Position numbers and translations under genes: made by a program. Under the pieces are notes generated by a model. That model was not told where the DNA came from. It saw only the letters and a list, made by a program, of their open reading frames with translations, and made no database searches. A DNA stretch of 64,000 bases from a virus: the IMG/VR virus record IMGVR_UViG_3300028569_000028, positions 16,012-80,011 of that record. One strand, given 5' to 3'. Within the stretch, counting starts at the first letter, position 1. Each line of letters opens with the position of its first letter. Positions 50,913-60,000 of the stretch are shown here, piece after piece.

Positions 50913-52118
50913 TTACACCCCAAAAGTTTTAATTAAACTATATTTTAAAGTACCTACATAATTGGGATTTGAGTTAACTGGGTCTAAATCAGAACTGGTA
51001 TATTTTACTTGTCCTGAAGTATCATCGACTTCAAAAGTAACACCAGAATCTTGTCCAGCAAAATCATCTGATAAAAGCCACTTAGCTTCTTGTGTATTAT
51101 AAACAAATCTTAGTTGACCCATTTGAGCACGAGCAGAACCGAGAGTGTCGGTTTGTCTGTAAATGGAGTATTCAATTTTAACGCCACGAAATAAAGCAGG
51201 GTTAAAAATAAGACCTGTAATGTTTGCTAGGGCAGACTGATTATTGGCAATGCTAAAAGATGTTTGAGAAACAATAATTGCAGCTGGAAGAGCGTCAACA
51301 TAAGTTTTAACAGCAAGAGCTGAAGGAATTTGTGTGTCAGAAGCTCCAGACAAGCTTGTGCTAGTATTTAACACACCAGCTTTTAGATTGTCAGTTTCCA
51401 AATTGGAAATTGTATTATTATCTGCATCAATAGTTTTTGTTGTAAGAGTTTGGTTGTCGGTTGTTCCAACAACGCTACCAGTAACACCGTGAACGCCACT
51501 GGAAGCTCCTGTGTGCGTTGTTAATGCAAAACTTGTGGCTCTGGTATCAACGTCTGTTTGAAGCTCGTTTAAAGCTCCCTGAACGTCTGTAGCAACTAAG
51601 TTTCCAGATGGAATGCTTGAAATTGCAGATGCATCATGGGCATCGACTAACTGAGAAATGTGTCCAGATAGAGTTCCTTCAGCAGTTTGTAAGCGACCTT
51701 CAACTTCATCAATAGCTGTTTGTACATTTGTAGCAACAAGACCAGAAATTGCATTGCTATAAGAAATTTCAGAGGCTTGATCTTTTGAAGCAACTTGTGC
51801 GTCAACGTAAGTTTTAACAGCTTTTTGAGAAGCAAGTTTTGTATCAGAGTTGGCAGCTAAAGTTCCATCTAGGTCAATTGCTGTTCCAGAAACTCCCGTG
51901 TTAATTACTGGGGAGGTTACAGTTTTATTTGTTAATTCCTGAGTTTGTGAGCTGGTGATGATTTCTCTAGCAGCTGAAGGATTAGCTCCATCTTTTAGCG
52001 TAGTTTGAATTTTACCTGTGGCAGAATCTACTTTAAATTCCCCCTCAAGTCCATCCAAAGCAATGCTATCTGGCGCAATGATAATGCCTTTAACAAAACG
52101 TGTTTTTTTAAGCGACAT
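50913..52118 (-). CDS. Tail or head fibre (401 aa)
   Basis: N-terminus (SLKKTRFVKGIIIAPDSI) and fibre-type repeats: T-Q-E-L-T-N-K-T-V-T-S-P-V-I-N-T, L-A-S-Q-K-A-V-K-T-Y-V-D twice, and N-E-L-Q-T-D-V-D. The last 100 residues form the beta domain shared with the 170-aa and 1,163-aa proteins. Directly follows the 170-aa gene in the same unit. Confidence 0.68.
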   Translation of the reverse strand: MSLKKTRFVKGIIIAPDSIALDGLEGEFKVDSATGKIQTTLKDGANPSAAREIITSSQTQELTNKTVTSPVINTGVSGTAIDLDGTLAANSDTKLASQKAVKTYVDAQVASKDQASEISYSNAISGLVATNVQTAIDEVEGRLQTAEGTLSGHISQLVDAHDASAISSIPSGNLVATDVQGALNELQTDVDTRATSFALTTHTGASSGVHGVTGSVVGTTDNQTLTTKTIDADNNTISNLETDNLKAGVLNTSTSLSGASDTQIPSALAVKTYVDALPAAIIVSQTSFSIANNQSALANITGLIFNPALFRGVKIEYSIYRQTDTLGSARAQMGQLRFVYNTQEAKWLLSDDFAGQDSGVTFEVDDTSGQVKYTSSDLDPVNSNPNYVGTLKYSLIKTFGV

Positions 52119-52127
52119 TTATAACCT

Positions 52128-52640
52128 CTAATTATTAATTACTTTAGCTTCGTAAACTATTGATAAGTTTTTGTTGGTTGCTCCAACTGGGAAGGCTTGT
52201 GTTGATTGGTAAAGCACTTGTCCTGAAGAATTGATAGTAAGAAGAACTCCAGCATCGCCTGTTGTGCGAATAGAAATTCCCCACTGTGAACCATTAAAGA
52301 AACCCTCAATAAAACCAACTTCCATACTAACAATGTTAACTGGAAGAGATGTTAAAGGATCAATAATAGTGTAAGATCTATTAAATAAATACTTAGCTTC
52401 AATTGCAATAACTTCTGCAACAGAAAAACTAAAGCCCGGGACAGCTTCTGGAGTATTAAGGGCAATGTCTGAATTAAGGGAAATTTCTGAAGTTGTTGGA
52501 ATATCATTTGGCTTTTGAACCGTTTCAAGAGCAGTAGAAACAGATTCAGCCCAATCGGTTATTTCAGAACCATACCCAGCATTTTCGCCAGATAAGGGGA
52601 ATTCAAATTCTTCATTCCCTACCGTTAATATCTTAGGCAT
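52128..52640 (-). CDS. Virion protein with shared C-terminal beta domain (170 aa)
   Basis: N-terminal 50 residues (LTVGNEEFEFPLSGENAGYG, ITDWAESVS) look like a fibre anchor that polymerises with neighbours; residues 65-170 are a beta domain related to those at the ends of the 401-aa and 1,163-aa proteins (G-S-Q-W-G-I-S-I-R-T-T-G-D, S-S-G-Q-V-L-Y-Q-S). First gene of a late unit right after the coat gene terminator. Confidence 0.62.
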   Translation of the reverse strand: MPKILTVGNEEFEFPLSGENAGYGSEITDWAESVSTALETVQKPNDIPTTSEISLNSDIALNTPEAVPGFSFSVAEVIAIEAKYLFNRSYTIIDPLTSLPVNIVSMEVGFIEGFFNGSQWGISIRTTGDAGVLLTINSSGQVLYQSTQAFPVGATNKNLSIVYEAKVINN

Positions 52641-52670
52641 TAGCTTCCTCGTTTTAAAGATTACCTGTAA

Positions 52671-52682
52671 TATAAGGGTGTT
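52671..52682 (-). promoter_or_regulatory. Late promoter motif, copy 5
   Basis: AACACCCTTATA on the - strand, 31 bases before the 170-aa gene and 40 bases after the coat-gene terminator. Confidence 0.75.
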
Positions 52683-52721
52683 ATTTAAGATTTTTGTAAG
52701 TCATTAATTTTTAACATAGGG

Positions 52722-52751
52722 GAAATAAAAAAGCCCCCAGAAAGGGGGCTT
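52722..52751 (-). terminator. Strong intrinsic terminator after coat gene
   Basis: On the - strand: AAGCCCCC - TTTC - TGGGGGCTTTTTTATTT, a 7-8-bp GC stem with a U tract. It lies 28 bases after the coat gene stop and would limit high coat transcription from running into the fibre genes. Confidence 0.88.
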
Positions 52752-52778
52752 CTTGCATTGAACAAATGCTTGAAAAAA

Positions 52779-54050
52779 TTAAGCTTGAGATGTCTTGATG
52801 TATTTAAGTACAGCCATTTTACCCGGAGCTGAAGTGAAAAGAGCTTGGTCAGAATAAGCACGAAGCTCGTAACCGTTAGCAGATTCCATTTCTTTGAAGA
52901 ACTTGCCCGGAAATCCCGGACGTTCAAACGTAATGTCTGAAGAACCGATACGCTCAAGTTCAGCTGGTGGGAAGATATAAGCGAAACCTTCTTTCACGAA
53001 AAGTGAAGCGTGGATTTCGATTTTACCGTTCTGACCGTAGAATACTAGAGACTTAGAACCGTTTTCCATTTTTTCAGAAGAGTAAGAGCTGTCGTATTGA
53101 CGCTTAGCAGCTTGGTCAGTCATTAACTTGTTCCAGTGCTTAGGGTTAACAAGACATACTACGTCTTCTTCTGTAAGACCTTTTTCCATACAAAGAGCAA
53201 TTGACTCTTCAACTTTCTCAAAAGAAATGAAAGCAGAACCAGCGTGAGCATTAGTTCCAACAAGAACTTCATTACCTTTGAAAAGATCAAACTCAGAAGC
53301 ATCAATGTTGAAGATTGTGCTTGTGTTTGTAATGATCTTGTGAAGACCAGCAAATTCTTTATTATAAGAACCTTTGAAGTAAATAACATCAGAAGCAACG
53401 TTTTCTGGGTCAATGTTACCAGAAACACCAGCAGGTACTACGTCAACTTCAATTGTTTTACCGCTAAGGCTTGGCTTAACTACGTTACAAACACCGCGAA
53501 GTGTTGAACCAGTAGAAGAGCGGATTTCAAGAGCAGCATTCTTAGAACCAGACCAGATACCAGCAGCCCACTCTGCATCGCAGATAGAGATGATGTTACC
53601 AGCTACAGACTTAACTCTAGCGATACCAGACTGACCGTACATAAGTTGAACTTCCATACGGATCTGAGTAGACTTAAGCATGTTCTGAACAAGACGCTTA
53701 GTTTCTTGCTCGAAAGCACCTTTAGAAGAAATTGAACGAGAAGCAGCACCAACTGAAATAGCTGATACTAGAACTAGCTCGTGACCTTTAACCTGAGCAT
53801 CTCTGTTTGGAGAAGCTACAGCAGCGTTAAGTAGGAACGCTTCACCAGCAGATCCACCATAAGTGAAACCATGCTCAAGACCAAGAACAACTGGCTGGTG
53901 GTAGAGATTACCAAGAAGTTTTTCAGCTGCTGAAAACTCAGCAAGCTTAAGCATTTTCATGCCTTCTGGAACTAGATCTCTGATTTTAGATGCATATACT
54001 TCTTTAAAATGACCGTCAAGTGTTGCAACGGTATTGGCTTGTTGTGCCAT
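52779..54050 (-). CDS. Major capsid protein
   Basis: 423 aa, between the scaffold and the tail genes. The N-terminal arm (LDGHFKEVYASKIRDLVPEG, then L-G-N-L-Y-H-Q-P-V-V) and central part (QTK-type helices followed by R-M-E-V-Q-L-M-Y-G-Q-S-G-I) fit an HK97-fold coat of the P22/N4 size class, and the end P-G-F-P-G-K-F-F-K-E-M and Y-S-D-Q-A-L-F is a typical conserved C-terminal coat patch. Its own strong terminator and its place after a 93-aa gene support a highly expressed structural protein. Exact family needs a profile search. Confidence 0.78.
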   Translation of the reverse strand: MAQQANTVATLDGHFKEVYASKIRDLVPEGMKMLKLAEFSAAEKLLGNLYHQPVVLGLEHGFTYGGSAGEAFLLNAAVASPNRDAQVKGHELVLVSAISVGAASRSISSKGAFEQETKRLVQNMLKSTQIRMEVQLMYGQSGIARVKSVAGNIISICDAEWAAGIWSGSKNAALEIRSSTGSTLRGVCNVVKPSLSGKTIEVDVVPAGVSGNIDPENVASDVIYFKGSYNKEFAGLHKIITNTSTIFNIDASEFDLFKGNEVLVGTNAHAGSAFISFEKVEESIALCMEKGLTEEDVVCLVNPKHWNKLMTDQAAKRQYDSSYSSEKMENGSKSLVFYGQNGKIEIHASLFVKEGFAYIFPPAELERIGSSDITFERPGFPGKFFKEMESANGYELRAYSDQALFTSAPGKMAVLKYIKTSQA

Positions 54051-54088
54051 AGTTTTTTTCCTTTGTTTGTATCTTAGATACGTTTAGT

Positions 54089-54370
54089 TTATTTAAGTTT
54101 AATTACAATGTCAACGATGTCAGTAGCAGCAAGAGCAACATCAGTAAGCGTCAGGTTTGATCCTGAGATTGCTGGTGTAAGAGCAGTTGCATCTGTAAGG
54201 TTTCTTGCTACAAGAACATCTGATGCTTCGATAGCGTCAGCACTAAGATCCGCAAGCGGAATAGTGAGAACGTTAGCAGCTACAGAACCGATTTCTTGAG
54301 CACGAGCCGTAAGACGAACTGTCTTGATCATAAGATCTTGAAGTTCTTGGCTTTTAACTTGGTATTTCAT
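54089..54370 (-). CDS. Small head protein upstream of coat (93 aa)
   Basis: Helical first half (SQELQDLMIKTVRLTARAQE) and a beta C-terminal half (GSNLTLTDVALAATDIVDIV). Lies 38 bases before the coat gene in the same unit, first after a promoter motif. May be a head decoration or stabilising protein, as often found beside the coat gene; not recognised. Confidence 0.6.
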   Translation of the reverse strand: MKYQVKSQELQDLMIKTVRLTARAQEIGSVAANVLTIPLADLSADAIEASDVLVARNLTDATALTPAISGSNLTLTDVALAATDIVDIVIKLK

Positions 54371-54482
54371 GTTTTTCTCCGTTTGTTTATATATAACTAC
54401 TAGTAATTCTTTCCTTACTTGCTTATCTAAAGTCCGAGGATATTTAGAGGCATTTTCAATACTTAACTCACTTTCATCACTA

Positions 54483-54525
54483 CATAAGGGTGTTATTTGT
54501 TATAAATTTAGCCTATAACACCCTT
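54483..54525 (-). promoter_or_regulatory. Late promoter motif, copy 6, with 11-bp dyad
   Basis: AACACCCTTATG on the - strand (54483-54494), 113 bases before the 93-aa gene and so driving the coat gene. It forms the 3' arm of a perfect dyad: AAGGGTGTTAT (- strand, complement of 54515-54525) with ATAACACCCTT (complement of 54486-54496), spacer 18 bases. The 173-base gap 54371-54543 holds this and a long untranslated leader only. Confidence 0.7.
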
Positions 54526-54543
54526 TCTAATAAATTCAAATAC

Positions 54544-55506
54544 TTACTTCTTTTTTGATCCTAACTGGCGGAAGAAGTCCCGCTGTTTCATTGGTACACG
54601 TTTCTGATCATCTGGCTTTTGAATAGACCCGGCTGTAGGCTTAATTGAGTTTGCTGTTTTTCCATTAGCAGTACTCATAGCATTAAGTCGTTTAGCTCGT
54701 AATCTTTCAATATTACGCTGACCAATAAGTTGTTCAAGAACATCTTCAGGAGAATCATCCATAAGACGACTCATTTCTTCACGCCACTCTTTTTCTACTA
54801 GCGGCATTACGTCTTCTGCTGACACATTATCAAAACCGTTACCCATAGCCCAAAGCATAGAATCAGCAATTCTTTTAACAATATGGCGAGACTTTGGCAG
54901 AGTTTTATGTGCATCAAGAGCTTGCTCAATTTCATTTTCAATTTGAGTAGCAGCTTGTTCTTTAAGCTTTTCAAATTGCTCAGACTCGCGCTCAGCTTTA
55001 AGCTTATTAGCTTCTTCTCTAGCAGAACGAAGTTCTTCTTGAATTTTTTCACGCTCTACTTGCTCTGGAGATTTTTTCATTTGATCGATACGTTGTTGAA
55101 TACGCATCTCAGATAGTTGATCTGGATCAAGCCCCATCTCAGCTAAGACACTAAATGGATCTTGTCTAAGACGATTAACTTCAGATTCATATAGTTTTTT
55201 AAGATTAGCAGATTCTTGCATTGCACTACGAGCAGCCGCTGAAAGCTGTAGCTCATTTCTTAGAGCATTTTCATCAGAAAGGTCAATACGCTTATTAACC
55301 ATTTTTCCATTTACTTTTAACTGGAAATCTCTAATAAGACTTTTAACTTCTTTTTCTGACGCACCACTAGCAATAGCATCTTCTACAACTTCTTGTAGAG
55401 CAGATTCACCAGCTGACTCAACTTGTTCTGAAGATTCTTGAGACTGGGACGAGCCTTCCTGAGACGATTCTTCTGACGCTTCGATGGAAGAGTTTTCTTC
55501 TGACAT
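54544..55506 (-). CDS. Capsid scaffolding protein
   Basis: 320 aa placed between portal and coat genes. The first 45 residues are Ser/Glu/Gln-rich and disordered; most of the rest is a charged coiled coil (REKIQEELRSAREEANKLK), and the C-terminus is basic (DQKRVPMKQRDFFRQL, GSKKK), the part that binds coat in P22-type scaffolds. Two hairpins stand directly before its ribosome site. Confidence 0.75.
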   Translation of the reverse strand: MSEENSSIEASEESSQEGSSQSQESSEQVESAGESALQEVVEDAIASGASEKEVKSLIRDFQLKVNGKMVNKRIDLSDENALRNELQLSAAARSAMQESANLKKLYESEVNRLRQDPFSVLAEMGLDPDQLSEMRIQQRIDQMKKSPEQVEREKIQEELRSAREEANKLKAERESEQFEKLKEQAATQIENEIEQALDAHKTLPKSRHIVKRIADSMLWAMGNGFDNVSAEDVMPLVEKEWREEMSRLMDDSPEDVLEQLIGQRNIERLRAKRLNAMSTANGKTANSIKPTAGSIQKPDDQKRVPMKQRDFFRQLGSKKK

Positions 55507-55520
55507 AAATTTTCCTTTTT

Positions 55521-55569
55521 TGGCTGTTTGTATGAGCCATAAATGACTGTCCCATTATTGGGATAAGTC
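55521..55569 (-). promoter_or_regulatory. Tandem hairpins in scaffold leader
   Basis: In the 87-base gap before the scaffold gene, TGGCT/AGCCA (55521-55539) and TCCCA/TGGGA (50-54, 59-63 of 55550) flanked by GACT/AGTC (55545-55569). The first lies right next to the AAAAAGGAAAA ribosome site and may control scaffold translation. Confidence 0.4.
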
Positions 55570-55593
55570 TATGAAACTTTCTTTTTTAGCTTT

Positions 55594-55788
55594 TCAAATG
55601 CCATCTTTCTTTTTCTTTAGCTTTTCAGCTTCTTCTGTAGCAACTTCTGCTGCAGTTTTATTATTAGTAATTCGGTCCATAAATCCACTAAATCGAGAAG
55701 GCTTTGTTTCTTCTTGTTCTTCTTCTTCACCTTCCCAGAACGGCTTGTATCCTGCAGGTCTTCTAGCTTTTTTATTAGCGTCATTCAT
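55594..55788 (-). CDS. Small acidic protein near portal (64 aa)
   Basis: Charged and without hydrophobic core (EGEEEEQEETKPSRFSGF), C-terminal Lys run. ATGA overlap with the gene before it. Probably a disordered head assembly protein; unknown. Confidence 0.55.
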   Translation of the reverse strand: MNDANKKARRPAGYKPFWEGEEEEQEETKPSRFSGFMDRITNNKTAAEVATEEAEKLKKKKDGI

Positions 55789-55955
55789 TTTTTTCCACTC
55801 ATTTTTTCTTTAAGTTTAGCGAAGCGTTTTTTACCAACATTACCTTTGGTAAATTCTTTAGCAACTTCTGGCTCAATTCCAACTTTCTCAGCAAACTCAG
55901 GATTATTCTCAGCTGCCTTCATGAACTTAAATTGTTTCTTACTGGATGCCGGCAT
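55785..55955 (-). CDS. DUF3008-like small protein (56 aa)
   Basis: Begins M-P-A-S-S-K-K-Q-F-K-F-M-K-A-A, the pattern of the DUF3008 family found in many phages, and ends basic (KLKEKMSGKK). Starts ten bases after the portal stop with AAGGAAATTTT; ATGA overlap with the next gene. Function unknown; location suggests a minor head protein. Confidence 0.65.
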   Translation of the reverse strand: MPASSKKQFKFMKAAENNPEFAEKVGIEPEVAKEFTKGNVGKKRFAKLKEKMSGKK

Positions 55956-55964
55956 AAAATTTCC

Positions 55965-58121
55965 TTAGATATTTTTTGCCATCATTTGTTGTGGCGTTTG
56001 AGGTTGTTCTACTGCACCCTGTGCTCCTTGAACTTGAGGAGGAGTTGCAGGAGATGGAAGTTGTCCCATGTTTTCTTGCACCGATACAGATTGAGCTTGA
56101 GGATTTTCCATAAGTGGAGGAATCTGCTCTTGACCTTGCTGCATTGGTTGTTCTGGAGCAACTGTTCCCGGAGCTACCGGACTACCAGCTGGAGGACCAA
56201 GAGGTTGTTCTCCTAACATACTAAGAATATTAGCAACATCAGGATTAGAGAGGATATCAATATGTTCTTGAATATGGGCAAGCGTTCGTTGAACAAGCTC
56301 CGCATCCATGCGTAAATCAGGATCAGCGAGAACAGCCTTATGCTCTCTAATATGCAATGAATGAGCATCAGTGAGTACAGCCACAACGGGAGTTGTACCG
56401 TCCACAAGCCGCTCTCTTTCAGCTCTAACAAGCAAAAGCTCCTTGTTTTGACCTTCGGTCATAGTTTCTAATTTACCAACATTAATAACTGAAATATACT
56501 GTTCTGGAGTTGTAATGATACCCATCTGCATCATTTGTGATGCCATTTCAACGCGACCTGCGGTTGTCTGAGCAAGAGCATTACCCGCATCAACAATAAC
56601 TCTATTGATAGAAGATAAGTCATTAGATGTAAACTCTTTCATATAAGTTACATTTGACTTGCCAGCGATAGCGGCAACGCGAGGAGTTTTAGCGAATGTT
56701 TTAAGAAGCTCTACAACGTTAGTTCCAACATCTTCAATCAACTGGATGTAGGATTGTTGTAGTCCAGAAATAAACTGTAGAGCTTGGGATTGAATTAAAG
56801 CTAGAGCATTACCTGATGTAAGTTGAGACTCTGGATTACCTCGTGCGACAGAATTTACGCCTGATATAGTCTCCATCGAAGATTCTAGCATTTTCAAAAA
56901 GTTAAAGATTTCAGCGGGTGTTTGAGTTAAGTTTAAAGGTCTTGGAGGTTGGAAGCCGGGATTACCTTGGATAAAATTAAGACCATCAGAGACTTGTTCC
57001 ATTTGCACATCTGAGCCTCGTTCTACATAAACGTTCTGAACACCAAAAGCATTCTGGTTAGTCATGATAGTAGAGTAGAGAGAGTTTACAGCATCTTGAA
57101 TTGGAAGAAGATCAAACATAGCGGTGTAGCTAAATGGCGTACCAAGTATATCTCGACTTGCTATTCTAAATACTGGAAGATTCTTATAAACCAAAACAGT
57201 ATCTTCTAAAACAACATCGTGGTCTAAATAAAGAACATAACGACCCTTAGGAAGAGATTCCGTAGGTTTATGAAAAAACTCATACATTGGGACATCAGTT
57301 GTTTCATCAAAAGCAGACATAGAAACCCGACTTGTATTTAAGTCTGATTTTGTTCTAAGTGCTTTAATTTGATCAGCAAATTCTGGATATTTAGCAATTA
57401 AATCATATTTATTTTTAAAGCTTCTACAAAGCTGCCAATCGTGATTATTATCAGCTTTAGTTGGATCAAATACTACATCAAAAGGCGACATGACAGTAAA
57501 AACAATGTCACCGCTATATAATGGAACTCCTGCTCTAAGTTCAACTTTTTCGCCATCTTCGTCAGTTTCATATACAATATTGCCGTCTGCGTCGTATATT
57601 TCATTTCCATCTTCGTCAACAAGTTCTTTATACTCCGGCTCAATAAAATCATATACTTCACCCGTTGTAGCATTCCACTCCATTTTTACATAGCCAGATC
57701 CCATAACGATAGCAAACTCAACAGCTCTCTTAAGATCCTGTTCTAATCTTTTATCTCTCATGTAGTATTCTAAAAGGCCATTAGCTAAGTTTGTTTGTAT
57801 TTGTGATTTTACGTCTGTATTAACAGAACGAGCTTGAAAAGAGGGACGAGTAGCCGTAACCATAGTAAGAATGTGACTTGCAATGTTTCCATAATGGTTC
57901 ATTGGTAAGTTTACAAGTTCACCAGTTTCTCCGCCAAAAGTTATAGCGTGTCCACCTTCATAAAAAAATCCGTAATAAGCTTGCCAGCTTCTTTTCATCT
58001 TGTCTAAGTAGTCAGTACTAATTAAACTATTAAACCAAGCATCAGATTTTCTTTGTAGATACAAAACAAGAGTATCACTCTCACTTGCTGCAAAGTATTC
58101 ATTTTTATCAAAATAAGCCAT
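55965..58121 (-). CDS. Portal protein (P22-size, 718 aa)
   Basis: Start chosen at ATG 58121 (AAGGA six bases upstream); an ATG two codons earlier sits too near the ribosome site. The chain is acidic in the middle with a portal-like core: the long helix region L-F-D-L-L-P-I-Q-D-A-V-N-S-L-Y-S, the section S-Q-L-T-S-G-N-A-L-A-L-I-Q-S-Q-A-L, and a Pro/Gln-rich C-terminal 100 residues. Size matches the P22-type portals. Lies directly after terminase; forms the dodecameric DNA entry ring. Confidence 0.82.
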   Translation of the reverse strand: MAYFDKNEYFAASESDTLVLYLQRKSDAWFNSLISTDYLDKMKRSWQAYYGFFYEGGHAITFGGETGELVNLPMNHYGNIASHILTMVTATRPSFQARSVNTDVKSQIQTNLANGLLEYYMRDKRLEQDLKRAVEFAIVMGSGYVKMEWNATTGEVYDFIEPEYKELVDEDGNEIYDADGNIVYETDEDGEKVELRAGVPLYSGDIVFTVMSPFDVVFDPTKADNNHDWQLCRSFKNKYDLIAKYPEFADQIKALRTKSDLNTSRVSMSAFDETTDVPMYEFFHKPTESLPKGRYVLYLDHDVVLEDTVLVYKNLPVFRIASRDILGTPFSYTAMFDLLPIQDAVNSLYSTIMTNQNAFGVQNVYVERGSDVQMEQVSDGLNFIQGNPGFQPPRPLNLTQTPAEIFNFLKMLESSMETISGVNSVARGNPESQLTSGNALALIQSQALQFISGLQQSYIQLIEDVGTNVVELLKTFAKTPRVAAIAGKSNVTYMKEFTSNDLSSINRVIVDAGNALAQTTAGRVEMASQMMQMGIITTPEQYISVINVGKLETMTEGQNKELLLVRAERERLVDGTTPVVAVLTDAHSLHIREHKAVLADPDLRMDAELVQRTLAHIQEHIDILSNPDVANILSMLGEQPLGPPAGSPVAPGTVAPEQPMQQGQEQIPPLMENPQAQSVSVQENMGQLPSPATPPQVQGAQGAVEQPQTPQQMMAKNI

Positions 58122-58145
58122 ATACATTCCTTTACAGTTACAGTA

Positions 58146-58157
58146 TATAAGGGTGTT
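58146..58157 (-). promoter_or_regulatory. Late promoter motif, copy 7
   Basis: AACACCCTTATA on the - strand, 25 bases before the portal start, in the 50-base gap after the terminase gene. Confidence 0.75.
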
Positions 58158-58171
58158 TTAGTGAATTTTAA

Positions 58172-59647
58172 CTACTTATCTTTCTTCTTACCCCAACTTA
58201 AACTTTTTATCCACGATTTTGCAGAGTTATCTGCTTTTTCTTCATTTTTTAAACGAGAAGAAAATACATTTGAACCAGAAACATCACCATAACCTATTGG
58301 ATATGGGTTTTTACTTTTAATAATGTTACGGTGTAAATAGATAATAGCAGCCAATGCATCTGCGTGACCACCTTTGATTTGACCAGAAGGGGAATCTTTA
58401 ATCTTAAGGAAGTTTCTGCGACTTTTGTCCCATCTAGCAAATTTCATGTGGTATAAAGTGTGTGTGCATCTTGGATGGATTACAACTTTATGTTGGGACA
58501 AACCCACATCTAAAGCATTAATAGCAGCCTCTCTATTATCTTTTCTAGTTGGAATAAAATTTATGCCGTGATCTCGTTGAAGATCGGTAAGCATAATTAA
58601 GTTGTTGTTATCGGCAATTCTTAAATAAGGAGGCATTGGAGAAAGATCAATTGGATTTATCCAAAGCTCTGATTCTTTTTTTCTTATAGCTTCTGCTACA
58701 GATTTTGTATTAACTTCTTTACCAAAGATAAGTTCATCCTCAATAACGGTTGTTGCATTTAAATAATCATAATACCCAAATAATACAGCTGTTAAATCTG
58801 CTCCCCCAATATCCATTGATACATATGCATCGTAAAACACTGGACGAGGATAGTCCGTTCTAACAATAACTTTTTCTACATCAGAACTAAAAGATGGAAG
58901 AATGGAATTATCAGCACTTCTCATAATTTCACACATATACTCACGACGAAATCCCGGATCTTTATCTCCATCTGGATAATCATCTAGTGCGTCTTTAATA
59001 ATAGCTTCTGTAAATTGTGGGTTATCAAAAATAGTAAATACTCTAATACGACCTTCGGCTTGGTACTTTAAAGCCCAGTCCTGCACAAATTCATGATCTT
59101 CATATCTAGAAGGAGTAGAAACTAATATTGTTCTACCTTGTGTTAACTTCGTTGTTGGAGCTAAAACTGAACGCACAGCGTATGTAAGATCGTCGCAGAA
59201 TCCAGCCTCATCCACTATATTCAAACTGGAGTTACCACCTCGAATATTTTCAATGTTACCGTTGTCTGAACCAGCCATTTGCAATTCACTTCCATTGGGA
59301 AACTTATAAAGCAAATCCGCTGCCATAAATACTGGGCGTAAGTGTTTAGGACAATCATCTAAGATTGTCTTCATAATAGGAATAATGTTTTTTTTAGCTG
59401 CTTTTTGTTTAGGAAATACGTACTTAACTATCGTGTCTGGATTTTTAAGACAAGCTTCAATAGCCATTGTTAATGCTAGATAACTTTTGCCAAGACGACG
59501 AGCACACATAACAACGCTGATTTTACTTTTATCGTCTAAGATGCCTTGCTTAATAATTTTCTGTGGACCTGTAAGTTTCCAATCTAGAACTCCAGCTCCC
59601 CATAATTGTTCAACTGCTTGTTCTCTAGATAAAACCTTTTCTTTCAT
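58172..59647 (-). CDS. terL: Terminase large subunit
   Basis: 491 aa. Walker A-like C-A-R-R-L-G-K-S (48-55), Walker B L-N-I-V-D-E-A (142-148), coupling motif I-L-V-S-T-P-S (174-180), then an RNase H-like nuclease domain with S-M-D-I-G-G-A-D and, near the end, G-G-H-A-D-A-L-A-A-I with the last catalytic aspartate. Packages DNA through the portal and cuts it. Overlaps the putative small subunit gene by four bases. Confidence 0.92.
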   Translation of the reverse strand: MKEKVLSREQAVEQLWGAGVLDWKLTGPQKIIKQGILDDKSKISVVMCARRLGKSYLALTMAIEACLKNPDTIVKYVFPKQKAAKKNIIPIMKTILDDCPKHLRPVFMAADLLYKFPNGSELQMAGSDNGNIENIRGGNSSLNIVDEAGFCDDLTYAVRSVLAPTTKLTQGRTILVSTPSRYEDHEFVQDWALKYQAEGRIRVFTIFDNPQFTEAIIKDALDDYPDGDKDPGFRREYMCEIMRSADNSILPSFSSDVEKVIVRTDYPRPVFYDAYVSMDIGGADLTAVLFGYYDYLNATTVIEDELIFGKEVNTKSVAEAIRKKESELWINPIDLSPMPPYLRIADNNNLIMLTDLQRDHGINFIPTRKDNREAAINALDVGLSQHKVVIHPRCTHTLYHMKFARWDKSRRNFLKIKDSPSGQIKGGHADALAAIIYLHRNIIKSKNPYPIGYGDVSGSNVFSSRLKNEEKADNSAKSWIKSLSWGKKKDK

Positions 59648-59988
59648 TTTTTACCAACAATACTAAGAAGTTCGGCAACAGATTTCGTTCCCTTCTTCTT
59701 GTCTTTTTTTTCTTCAACAGGCTTTCCACGGGCAAGTAATAAATTTTTATGCAAGATGTCTAATACCTTAACATCCTCTAGCGTTAGAATACCATGATCG
59801 CTGGCAACTTTAAGCTTGTGAATTTCATTAACACAAACTATCTCTGCATCAGAAATATTAGCAGTTTCTTCTTCTAAGTCGTTATCTCTTAAGATTGAAT
59901 GAGCTTTAGCAAGTTCTATTTCAAGTTCAGCAACTTTCTTTTTAAGTCTTTCTATTTCTAAACTATCAAGCTCTGGATAGGCACTCAT
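59644..59988 (-). CDS. Putative small terminase subunit
   Basis: 114 aa with a central coiled coil (EIERLKKKVAELEIELAKAH) and a Lys-rich end, directly before and overlapping TerL. Size, helical content and place fit a small terminase of the kind without a clear helix-turn-helix. Assignment is mainly by position. Confidence 0.65.
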   Translation of the reverse strand: MSAYPELDSLEIERLKKKVAELEIELAKAHSILRDNDLEEETANISDAEIVCVNEIHKLKVASDHGILTLEDVKVLDILHKNLLLARGKPVEEKKDKKKGTKSVAELLSIVGKK

Positions 59989-60000
59989 AATTCGTACCTT

